A DNA stretch of 46,147 bases, taken from the IMG/VR virus record IMGVR_UViG_3300008262_000290, positions 1 to 46,147 of that record; one strand, written 5' to 3'. Each line of letters starts with the position of its first letter. Within the stretch, counting starts at the first letter, position 1. The stretch is from a virus. Shown one piece after another: positions 7,645 through 16,132 of the stretch. The translations under genes and the position numbers were made by a program. Under the pieces are notes generated by a model, which had not been told where the DNA came from, searched no databases, and saw nothing but the letters and a program-made list of their open reading frames with translations.

Positions 7645-8934
7645 ATGGCAGCAAGAGACGCATCAATATTCGAACAAATTACCATAGAGTCTGGTGATGG
7701 TACAAGAACCATTGATATGAGACTCGGTGTAGTTGCTATCAAATATTATGAAGATGTTTTTTCACCAACTATCACAGCAGAGATTACCGTATCTAATACG
7801 GGAGGAACAATTCCTGGAAAAGATGGTTCATTGCAGTCAATCTACAGTGGTCTTCCGTTAAGAGGTGGCGAAAGAGTATTCATAAAAATTGCTGGTAACA
7901 GTGATAAAAATAAATCTGGTATTGATCTTGTTGATGAACCATTGTACGTCTCTAAAATTACAAATGTTATCAGAGAAGGTCAAAGAGAAACATTTACATT
8001 AAAGTTAGTATCAAGAGAAGCAATTACTAATGAAACTTCAAGACTATACAAAAAATTTCCAAGAGCTCAAATAACTGATCATATAGAAAACATTATAAAG
8101 GAAGGTTTACAATCTCAAAAAACATTGAAATCTGATGTCGTTAGTAATCAATATAGTTTTATTGGAAACTTGAGAAGACCTTTCGATGTTCTGACTTGGT
8201 TAGCATCAAAGTCTATTCCAGATACCAATGTTCCTGGATACTTTTTCTATGAAACTATAGATGGATACAACTTCAGATCTATCGACAAACTTATTATTGA
8301 TGGAAAAGCAAGTCCAAAAGCAGAATATTATCATCAAGAGGACCAAGATATTGAGAAGTCAACTGATCAAAGGATATTGAGTTATTCTGTTAATAGAAAT
8401 AATGACTTATTAGAAAAACTTAGACTAGGAACGTATGCATCATTCTTTACTGAATATGATCCATATCAAAGTAAGTTTAGTCTTCAGCAAGAAGGAAAGA
8501 GAACAATAACTGATTTTGCTAAGAACGCAACATTCCTTGGTGACGATCCAGATATTCCTAAAATTTTTGGTTCTGGTAACTTCTCTTTTGACACTGTTCC
8601 AAGTAGAATTATCTCATCAGTTCTCGATGTTGGTGTGTTGGAGAAAGATGTGAGCAAACAACCTGGTAATGATGCTAAGTTATATCAAAGAGACGCTTTC
8701 TTTAGATACAATTATTTGTTCATGCAAACACTCAATATGACTGTTCCATTAAATAATAATTTAAGATCTGGTGATGTTATACGATGCAATTTCCTTAAAA
8801 TTTCAGCAAACAGTAATGATTTTGACCCTGAGAATAGTGGTCTATATATGATAAAAGAACTCTGTCATTATTTTGATGGTACACAATCTCTAACATCAAT
8901 GAAGCTACTTAGAGATACATTCAGGGATATTTAA
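7645..8934 (+). CDS. baseplate hub protein, gp27-like
   Basis: A 429-residue protein, close in size to T4 gp27 (391 aa), the trimeric hub torus that holds the gp5 spike. It opens with an ITIESGDGTRTIDMRLGVVA beta domain, then YYEDVFSPTITAEITVSNT, PLRGGERVFIKI and FTLKLVSREAITNETSRLY, typical of hub barrel domains. A middle domain includes RRPFDVLTWLASKS and a C-terminal segment includes NNNLRSGDVIRCNF. It lies directly before the gp5-type OB-fold gene, the expected partner. Cyanophage annotations of this gene vary, so the gp27 equivalence is by fold pattern and position, not close identity. Confidence 0.65.
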   Translation: MAARDASIFEQITIESGDGTRTIDMRLGVVAIKYYEDVFSPTITAEITVSNTGGTIPGKDGSLQSIYSGLPLRGGERVFIKIAGNSDKNKSGIDLVDEPLYVSKITNVIREGQRETFTLKLVSREAITNETSRLYKKFPRAQITDHIENIIKEGLQSQKTLKSDVVSNQYSFIGNLRRPFDVLTWLASKSIPDTNVPGYFFYETIDGYNFRSIDKLIIDGKASPKAEYYHQEDQDIEKSTDQRILSYSVNRNNDLLEKLRLGTYASFFTEYDPYQSKFSLQQEGKRTITDFAKNATFLGDDPDIPKIFGSGNFSFDTVPSRIISSVLDVGVLEKDVSKQPGNDAKLYQRDAFFRYNYLFMQTLNMTVPLNNNLRSGDVIRCNFLKISANSNDFDPENSGLYMIKELCHYFDGTQSLTSMKLLRDTFRDI

Positions 8935-8943
8935 AAGTAACAA

Positions 8944-10995
8944 ATGGAAGATCTTTCACTTAAAACTAATTTTGTAGGCAGAGATGGATTTGTTTGGTGG
9001 ATAGGGCAGATTCCACCTATTGAATCATGGGACCAACAAGCAACTGGTCCAGGTTGGGGCATTAGATATAAAGTCCGCATTATGGGATATCATCCTTATA
9101 GTGAAGCGGAACTAAGTAATGAGGACTTACCATGGGCACATGTGATGCTACCACCAGGTCATGGAACTGGTTCGGCAAATACATTCAAGAGTATTCGTTT
9201 TAACCCTGGTGATACTGTAATTGGTTTCTTTCTAGATGGAGCAGATGGTCAGCATCCAGTTATTATGGGTGCATTCGCCAATTCAATCGACGCTGTAAAG
9301 GATGGTGAGAAACTACCATTCGCACCATTCTCCGGATACAATAAGTATATCAAAGAACCAGCGAAAGGCTCACTATCAAAGAGTGAGTCTGGAGATCAGA
9401 ATGCTGCAACTGCAAAACAACCAATAGGTGTTAGTCCTTCTGATGCTAAAAAGGTAGATCCAAGCAATCCAGCAGCAAAGAGAACTTCTGATGGAAAGGT
9501 GATACGATTACCTTGTGGTACAGAAGGTGAAGATACTAAAGGTAATAAAGGAACAATTACCAAGATCAAAAATGCTATTGAAGGATTTGTTAAGTTTCTC
9601 CAAGACTTAAAGGCACAGTTTGATGAGGGACTTGAGTATTATAGAGACTGGGTAGATAGAGAGATTGATATTAGGGCAGAACAAATAACTACCGCTGCAA
9701 CCAAAATGATCAGTGGTATGATTAATAAGTTATTTAAGAAACTTGAACCAATTCTAAGCAAGGGTCTTGATCTTCTCTATGCTTCTGTATATGCTACAGT
9801 CTTCGCTGCAACTTTAAATCCAGTAGCAGCACACCTTGCTGGAGTAGCGGCACAAACTGCTATGCTTCAACCAGTAAAAATACTTCAAGATCTTATCCCT
9901 TGTATTGTTAATCAAATCTTAGACAAAGTATTTAATCTTGTAAAAGATCTTTTAAAGTCTATTGCTAATAATGTCCTAAACTTTGTCGATTGTGTTGCTG
10001 ATCAAACTGTCGGTGCAATGATCAATGGTATTATTGGTCTTATTGATAATGCATTGCTACCAGCAATTAATGGAATATCTAAGATTCTTCAATTCTTCGA
10101 AGACTTTAGTGTTGAGGGTCTACTACGGAATGGTATTGATGCACTTCTTGGACTTGTTGGTCTTAAGTCTTGTAATAAAAAGAATCAGAAAGACAAGTAT
10201 GGCGCTTGCAAATATAAACTAGGATATGGACCAGTATTTCAAGATGAGCCAGATCTCAAAGGAATTATTGATAATGCTAATACTGCTAAGTCAATATCAA
10301 CAGCAGCAAAGCTTGCTGGTTTCCCATTAGACGGAGTTCAAGATATTGCTGGAGCATATGACTTCATATCTGGAACAGTTAAAGATCCAAACTTTATTGG
10401 TGATCTTGGTTCTTGTTATACTGGACCACCAATTGTTTGTGGACCACCAAAGATCAATATTTTTGGTGGGGGTGGTACAGGAGCAAGTGCTGTTCCTATT
10501 CTTGGTGGTATTATCGGTGAAGATAAGTATAAAACAGGAAGTATTATAAGTGTTAAGGTAACCAATCCAGGAAGTGGATATACCTTCCCACCATTTGTAG
10601 AAGTTGTAGATAGTTGTAACCAAGGATATGGTGCTATTGCTAGAGCTATTGTTAAGAATGGTCAGGTAGATACCATTTATGTTGTGTCTGAGGGTGAGAA
10701 CTATCCAGCAGATAAAGAGATTCCATATGTTGTTGATAGCGTAACAGTTATTGATCCAGGGCAAGACTTTGAAGATGGAGATACTGTAGTTGATGACCAA
10801 GGAAATGAGTATGATGTTCTTATCCAGTCTGGTGCTATCATCAAGGTGACCCCAATAAATAGTAGAGATGTAACTAATATTCCTGTACTTGAGGTCATTT
10901 CAAAGAATGGTTCTGGAGCAATCCTTGCTGCTAACCTAGGAGAAAGACCACCATTTGATGGAGAAGTTAAGCAAGTAATTGATTGTATTACCTAA
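8944..10995 (+). CDS. 5: gp5-type baseplate spike protein, OB-fold, no lysozyme domain
   Basis: A 683-residue protein. Residues ~10-115 look like the gp5/VgrG OB-fold: DGFVWWIGQIPPIESW, YKVRIMGYHPYSEAEL, LPWAHVMLPPG and GDTVIGFFLDGADGQHPVIM. T4 gp5 (575 aa) then has a lysozyme domain and a beta-helix; here the middle (~200-420) is helical with hydrophobic stretches (YASVYATVFAATLNPVAAHL) and no lysozyme motif. The C-terminal ~190 residues carry two beta modules of the VTNPGSGYTFPPFVEVV type. The needle is encoded by the next gene and a hydrolase domain lies in the 6091-7644 protein, so T4 gp5 functions seem spread over three proteins. Confidence 0.8.
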   Translation: MEDLSLKTNFVGRDGFVWWIGQIPPIESWDQQATGPGWGIRYKVRIMGYHPYSEAELSNEDLPWAHVMLPPGHGTGSANTFKSIRFNPGDTVIGFFLDGADGQHPVIMGAFANSIDAVKDGEKLPFAPFSGYNKYIKEPAKGSLSKSESGDQNAATAKQPIGVSPSDAKKVDPSNPAAKRTSDGKVIRLPCGTEGEDTKGNKGTITKIKNAIEGFVKFLQDLKAQFDEGLEYYRDWVDREIDIRAEQITTAATKMISGMINKLFKKLEPILSKGLDLLYASVYATVFAATLNPVAAHLAGVAAQTAMLQPVKILQDLIPCIVNQILDKVFNLVKDLLKSIANNVLNFVDCVADQTVGAMINGIIGLIDNALLPAINGISKILQFFEDFSVEGLLRNGIDALLGLVGLKSCNKKNQKDKYGACKYKLGYGPVFQDEPDLKGIIDNANTAKSISTAAKLAGFPLDGVQDIAGAYDFISGTVKDPNFIGDLGSCYTGPPIVCGPPKINIFGGGGTGASAVPILGGIIGEDKYKTGSIISVKVTNPGSGYTFPPFVEVVDSCNQGYGAIARAIVKNGQVDTIYVVSEGENYPADKEIPYVVDSVTVIDPGQDFEDGDTVVDDQGNEYDVLIQSGAIIKVTPINSRDVTNIPVLEVISKNGSGAILAANLGERPPFDGEVKQVIDCIT

Positions 10996-11541
10996 ATGGC
11001 AAAGCGCCCAGAAGATAAACAAAACTGGTATTTGAGAGAGTGTATCTCTTATAACCCAAAAGTAAGGGAAGAAATATGTAATCCTTCCTTTGGATATTTG
11101 GGAGCTTCCAATTATTTTTTATATACAGTATCCGATAAGAATTTAAAAACTTCTATCGACATTACGGATGCTGGAAAATTTATTCTAAACTCCGACGAAT
11201 CCATTGAAATGGTTGCTGGAGAGCGTTCTGGCGACAAAAGTGAGAACATTCTAATTCACGCTAGACGTGGTAATGTATCAATAACAGCAGATAGAACTGG
11301 AAATATTCGCATATCGGGTAATAATGTAGTAGTTGAGTCTAATGGTGATCTCGAATATGTGGCTGGTAATGATTTTATTGTTGATGCCGCTAACATGAGG
11401 TTTCAAGGGAACAGTATTGAATCTGATGCACTAACAGGAAGTATGGTTCCACCACAGAAACAGTTTTTATTTAAAGTCTTCGCCAACTCCTTTGTTGGTG
11501 GTGGAGTAATACTAAAAGCACTTGGATTATTCATAGGATAA
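10996..11541 (+). CDS. beta-helical spike tip protein
   Basis: A 181-residue protein starting immediately after the gp5-type stop. Residues ~85-145 are short alternating beta repeats (ENILIHARRGNVSITADRTG, NIRISGNNVVVESNGDLEYV, AGNDFIVDAANMRF), the pattern of the triple-stranded beta-helix of gp5C and VgrG needles. The C-terminus has a hydrophobic glycine-rich segment (FVGGGVILKALGLFIG). Inferred role: the membrane-piercing needle below the OB-fold protein. The N-terminal ~50 residues (WYLRECISYNPKVREEICNP) would be the attachment domain. No PAAR-like tip motif was seen. Confidence 0.6.
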   Translation: MAKRPEDKQNWYLRECISYNPKVREEICNPSFGYLGASNYFLYTVSDKNLKTSIDITDAGKFILNSDESIEMVAGERSGDKSENILIHARRGNVSITADRTGNIRISGNNVVVESNGDLEYVAGNDFIVDAANMRFQGNSIESDALTGSMVPPQKQFLFKVFANSFVGGGVILKALGLFIG

Positions 11542-11542
11542 G

Positions 11543-14500
11543 ATGGCAGAAAACATCTGGGTACAAGGACAAGAGTCATATTTTAATGAAGACGCTAAGT
11601 TCTTCAAAGACGTATACATTTACGGAAAACTTTATTATGACTTTGAAGGTCTTGGAGATGATTTAACTCTTGATAATCTTACTGTTAATAACCAAGCAAA
11701 TATAAATGACCTATATGTAGCAGGTCTCTCTACTTTCATAGGAGCATCTCAATTTAATAGCGTAGTTTCTTTTGGAAACACTGCTACTTTCCAAACCGAT
11801 GTTAACATTCTAGGAACACTAGATGTAGATAATATTGATGTTGGAATTGCTACAGTCAGACAACGTTTTGAACTTACTAGTGATGGCGGAACTAATTACT
11901 TAGTTGGTTTTGCTACTGGATCCCGCGCTGGTAATATTGGTATTGGAAGCACGTTACCTGAACAACTACTTGATATTGGTAACTCTATTCGTATTGTTAG
12001 GAATATCTTTGACTCTGCTAACTTTCCTGGTGATAATGGATACTTCCTATCCCGCGATGCTAATGGTATTCGTTGGATTTCTGCACCACCAAATGCTAAG
12101 ACTGATGGATTCTTCGCACGAAATGAAGGTATAAACGTCGGTGTTGGTTCATTTACAACTATTAACTTCATTGGTAATGGTAGTGGTGGAGACGTTGTTA
12201 ATGCTACAGTAAATACTTCAGACTCCAATGTCCTTGATGTTAATATCATAGACCATTGGATAAGAAATGGTGCTGGTATTCACACAACAGTTAATGTTGG
12301 TGTTAATGTAATTTCCCCACAAACACAGCTTGATGTTAACGGAATTGCTTGGTTCAGGGATGAACTGAGAGTATCTGGGGTATCAACATTTACTCAGTTG
12401 GTTAGAATAGATGCTCCACTGAGAGTACATAATAATCTTATTGTAGGTACAGCAACAACAGCAATATACGCAAATAACTCTGGTATTGCTACATATGCAG
12501 ATAGGGCAGGTTTCTCTACAGTAGCAGGAATCTCAACGTTTGCTATCCAGTCTGGTTTCTCTACAGTATCAGGCATTGCTACATACGCTATTCAGTCTGG
12601 CTTCTCTACAGTATCAGGCATCTCTACTTTTGCTATTCAAGCAGGATTTGCTACCGTATCTGGTATATCGACTTTTGCTATTCAAGCAGGTTTCGCAACA
12701 GTAGCAGGAATCTCAACGTTTGCTATTCAGGCAGGATTTGCTACTGTATCTGGTATATCGACTTTTGCTATTCAGTCTGGTTTCTCTACAGTATCAGGTA
12801 TTGCTACCTTTGCTATCCAGTCTGGATTTGCTACAGTAGCAGGTTTCGCAACAAATGCCGCTAGAGCAGGCATTTCTACATTCATTCAAACTACTGAGAC
12901 TCTCACAAACCAAGACTTCTTCATTCCATTTGTTGAAAACTCAACTAGTCAAACAAGTGAGACTGTAAGAGTTGATAGTGGTATTACATATAACCCATCA
13001 ACCAATGCTTTGGGTATTGATGGATCTTTACAGGTTGGATCTGCTGCTACAGTTATTGCTACTAATGCATCTGGTGATATTGGTTTCAACAGCACAACTC
13101 CAACAAGAGCAGTTGACTTCCAAAAAGATGTTCGCTTCCAGCAGGCATTATATGATCTAAATGATAATGTTGGATTTAGAACTGAAAAGTATCAGGTTCC
13201 AAGAAATGTCCTAACAACTGTTGGAGTTGATACGACAGGAAACATTATTGGTGGAAGATTCTATGATGCCGCAAACCTAATACGACTAAACTTAGACTAC
13301 ATTGCTAATGAATCTATTGGTTTCTTAACAAGTACAGACTATAAGAGTCCAGCATTTGCCCTATCTTCGGCAGACTACACTTCCTGTAAGGATGATATTA
13401 AGGATATTCTGAAAGCTATTACCTATGATATCACAAGAGGTGGTAACTCCCGTTGTGTTGGTGCTGGTCAGTCTTATTATAATGGAGCAACTCTACAGCA
13501 CATCACTGGAACTGATATAAACGGTTACAGTATCAAGGAAGCAACTATTGTTGCTATCACGACTGCTGCTCAAGTAGCAAGATATGTTATCAATAACTTA
13601 CCAGCACCAAGATCTTATCAGGGTGTAGGCAATAGTGTTTCTCTCATTCGTGATCTAACATTACAAGACGACCCTGCTGTTGGTTTCAACACTGATCCAG
13701 GCGGTTGTTCTAATGTTGTTTCTGCTATTACTGTTTGTGCAGGTATTGTTACTAATATTATTCAACTTGGTGCATCTGCATTCACCACTATTGGTTTTAC
13801 CACAACAGCACCAAATGGTAAGATTGTTTGGGCTCCTGCAGGTGCTGACTCTAGAAACATTATCTGGGTTTCTAAGTATGGTAACGATGATAATGATGGT
13901 AGAACAGAAGGTTCAGCAAAACTAACTATCGGTTCCGCCGCTGAAGCAGCACAACCTGGCGATACTATTATGGTTCGCTCTGGTGTTTATGCTGAGAACA
14001 ATCCTATTGGTTTAAGAACTGATGTTTCGGTTATTGGTCAAGACTTAAGACTGGTTACTATTTACCCACAAAACAATGATGATGTCTTTTATGTTAGAAG
14101 AGGATGTTTGATTGATAGTTTGAGTTTTGCTTACAGTAAAGATCCTTATGATGATTCTGCACCATTGTCTATTACTGGTGCTGCTGTTGCTTTCCCACCA
14201 CCAGCTGGTATTGGTAGTGCTAGATCTGGTTTCTTGGATCCTGGTCCTTGCAATGAAGGTCCAAGTGGAAGATGGAGATCTCCATATGTTCGTAACTGTA
14301 CGAACTTTATGAGTAACAGTATTGGTATGAAGATAGACGGAGACCATGTTGCTGCTGCCTTTACCGGAACTAATAATCTTGGGCAAGACCTCAAGTGTAT
14401 GGTTTGTGACTCATTTACTCAATATAACCAAAATGGTATTGGCGTTTCTATCACTAACAAAGCATATGCTCAGTTAGTTTCTATTTTTACTATCAACTCT

Positions 14501-15457
14501 AAGATTGGTATCTTTGCTGGTAGTGGTGGACAATGTGACCTAACAAACTCTAACTCCTCATTTGGTGATTATGGTTTGTATGCTGATGGAACCAGTGGTG
14601 ATGAGTTTACTGGAATTACTACTGGGACAACAGTTGCTGCGGAACAAGATACTTATACCTTCTTCGATATGAGAGATGATCTATCGAATATAAGAAAACC
14701 ATTTGATGGTCAGGGTGCTTTCTTCAAGATAAACCTTGACGATTATGTTAATACTGGAGGAAAGAGTGGTATTGTTATGGAACCACTTAGAACTATTAGA
14801 ACAATTAATGTTACCAATGGAGGTTCTGGATATAGTGCATCAGCTCCTCCTAATGTAACTGTATCTGCACCATTTGGTCCTGAAGGAATTCTTGCCGAAC
14901 TATCTGCTAATGTGAGTGCTGCCGGAACTATTAGTTCTATTGATATTATTGCTAGTGGTAGAAACTTCCTTCCCGCAGGTAGTGGATCTAATCAACAGGA
15001 TATTGTTATCACCATTTCTGGTTCTGGTGGAGCAACTGCCGAAGCGATTACGGATCCAATACTTTACACTATAAACACTGCAACAGAACCAACAAATACT
15101 GGTGTTACAACTGTTACTTTCAATGAATTTGTTCCTTATTCTGTTGGTGTTGGTGTGAGTGTTTCACTGAGAAGACTAAGTAGAATCATCACCAGTTCTC
15201 ACTCCTTTGAATATATCGGTGCTGGTACAGACATAAATAGAGCAAACCCCTTCCAGGGTGGTGTGCCTATTCCTGAAAATGAAATAGTTGCTATTAATGG
15301 CGGTCAAATTCCATTCACCAGCACAGATCAAAAAGGAAACTTTAGAATTGGACAAGGACTAACTATTGACCAAACTACCTCTACTATTTCTGGAAGAGAC
15401 TTTAACAGAGCGATACAAGCAAACTTAACACCACTGATACTTGCTTTGGGAGGATAA
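11543..15457 (+). CDS. large tail fibre / baseplate-associated structural protein
   Basis: A 1304-residue protein. The N-terminus (YGKLYYDFEGLGDDLTLDNL then LTVNNQANINDLYVAGLST) is the beta-repeat type seen in cyanophage fibres. Residues ~318-437 hold eight copies of a 15-residue repeat (FAIQSGFSTVSGIST). The middle is helical with YTSCKDDIKDILKAITYDIT. Residues ~775-1000 resemble a right-handed beta-helix (IIWVSKYGNDDNDGRTEGSA, AAQPGDTIMVRSGVYAENNP). A TINVTNGGSGYSASAPPNVT module near 1090 resembles those in the gp5-type and giant fibre proteins. It follows the spike genes, suggesting a baseplate-attached fibre. I could not assign it to T4 gp10, gp12 or gp37. Confidence 0.7.
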   Translation: MAENIWVQGQESYFNEDAKFFKDVYIYGKLYYDFEGLGDDLTLDNLTVNNQANINDLYVAGLSTFIGASQFNSVVSFGNTATFQTDVNILGTLDVDNIDVGIATVRQRFELTSDGGTNYLVGFATGSRAGNIGIGSTLPEQLLDIGNSIRIVRNIFDSANFPGDNGYFLSRDANGIRWISAPPNAKTDGFFARNEGINVGVGSFTTINFIGNGSGGDVVNATVNTSDSNVLDVNIIDHWIRNGAGIHTTVNVGVNVISPQTQLDVNGIAWFRDELRVSGVSTFTQLVRIDAPLRVHNNLIVGTATTAIYANNSGIATYADRAGFSTVAGISTFAIQSGFSTVSGIATYAIQSGFSTVSGISTFAIQAGFATVSGISTFAIQAGFATVAGISTFAIQAGFATVSGISTFAIQSGFSTVSGIATFAIQSGFATVAGFATNAARAGISTFIQTTETLTNQDFFIPFVENSTSQTSETVRVDSGITYNPSTNALGIDGSLQVGSAATVIATNASGDIGFNSTTPTRAVDFQKDVRFQQALYDLNDNVGFRTEKYQVPRNVLTTVGVDTTGNIIGGRFYDAANLIRLNLDYIANESIGFLTSTDYKSPAFALSSADYTSCKDDIKDILKAITYDITRGGNSRCVGAGQSYYNGATLQHITGTDINGYSIKEATIVAITTAAQVARYVINNLPAPRSYQGVGNSVSLIRDLTLQDDPAVGFNTDPGGCSNVVSAITVCAGIVTNIIQLGASAFTTIGFTTTAPNGKIVWAPAGADSRNIIWVSKYGNDDNDGRTEGSAKLTIGSAAEAAQPGDTIMVRSGVYAENNPIGLRTDVSVIGQDLRLVTIYPQNNDDVFYVRRGCLIDSLSFAYSKDPYDDSAPLSITGAAVAFPPPAGIGSARSGFLDPGPCNEGPSGRWRSPYVRNCTNFMSNSIGMKIDGDHVAAAFTGTNNLGQDLKCMVCDSFTQYNQNGIGVSITNKAYAQLVSIFTINSKIGIFAGSGGQCDLTNSNSSFGDYGLYADGTSGDEFTGITTGTTVAAEQDTYTFFDMRDDLSNIRKPFDGQGAFFKINLDDYVNTGGKSGIVMEPLRTIRTINVTNGGSGYSASAPPNVTVSAPFGPEGILAELSANVSAAGTISSIDIIASGRNFLPAGSGSNQQDIVITISGSGGATAEAITDPILYTINTATEPTNTGVTTVTFNEFVPYSVGVGVSVSLRRLSRIITSSHSFEYIGAGTDINRANPFQGGVPIPENEIVAINGGQIPFTSTDQKGNFRIGQGLTIDQTTSTISGRDFNRAIQANLTPLILALGG
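12494..12853 (+). repeat. eight tandem 45-bp coding repeats
   Basis: Eight consecutive 45-base units inside the 1304-aa fibre gene, each encoding 15 residues of the form (F/Y)A(I/D)(Q/R)(S/A)GF(S/A)TV(S/A)GI(S/A)T. Copies differ mainly at S/A positions and by synonymous changes, so they are diverged, not freshly duplicated. The period suits a repeating beta-hairpin or short-turn fibre shaft. Confidence 0.9.
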
Positions 15458-15466
15458 TAAGATAAG

Positions 15467-16126
15467 ATGGCAATCGCACCAGTCAATAAGTTTCTTACAG
15501 TCGCTGTTCCTGTGGCTCCAGGAGAACAGAAAATATACGAGGTCCCTACAGGCACTTCTGCTATTTTACTCTATGCACAAGTATCTAATGTGGGAGTTGG
15601 AACCTATCCGACTACAACTCTGATACACAGAAGAGAAAGTAGAAGTACAGGTAATACAAGAGATATTAGAATTATAAAAAATATTGAAGTTCCACCAAAC
15701 GATGCTGCTATTCTTATTGATGGTCGTTTGGTTTTAGAAAAAACTGCTACAGTTCTAGATAGACTTTATATCACTGGAACACAGACTGGTATTGTAACGA
15801 TTACAAATGTAACTTATGATGAACCAACTGGTGTTTCAACTATTACAACTTTAACAGCACATAACTTTACTGTTGGTTCTGATATCACTATGTCTGGTAT
15901 TGCTATGACCTGCCCATCAGGTTCTGGTATTACCACAACTATTTTCCCAAGTCCACAAAAGTCTTATGTTGTAGACAACATAACTAGTGATGTTGGAGGT
16001 TCGAAAACATTCACAACAACTGTAGGAAGCGCCAATGGAATTATCCATACATATGTAAGCGGCGGTCTTGTTGGTCCACTACAAATGGAATTTATTGGTA
16101 GTTTCCTAGAAAATAGCACCACTTAA
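15467..16126 (+). CDS. virion structural protein, unknown
   Basis: A 219-residue, mostly beta protein: FLTVAVPVAPGEQKIYEVPT, TTLIHRRESRSTGNTRDIRI, IEVPPNDAAILIDGRLVLEK. The middle contains a TITTLTAHNFTVGSDITMSG segment resembling TAHGLTTGTPIKVKGV-type modules in the giant fibre (27532-32781), a common cyanophage fibre motif. It lies ten bases after the 1304-aa fibre stop and seven before the first collagen-like gene. It is probably a fibre connector or collar-like adaptor. I do not recognise a T4 counterpart. Confidence 0.65.
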   Translation: MAIAPVNKFLTVAVPVAPGEQKIYEVPTGTSAILLYAQVSNVGVGTYPTTTLIHRRESRSTGNTRDIRIIKNIEVPPNDAAILIDGRLVLEKTATVLDRLYITGTQTGIVTITNVTYDEPTGVSTITTLTAHNFTVGSDITMSGIAMTCPSGSGITTTIFPSPQKSYVVDNITSDVGGSKTFTTTVGSANGIIHTYVSGGLVGPLQMEFIGSFLENSTT

Positions 16127-16132
16127 TAAGAA

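Noticed and set aside
12494-12853. Possible CRISPR-like array
   Set aside because: The 45-bp units are contiguous, in frame and without spacers; they are protein repeats.
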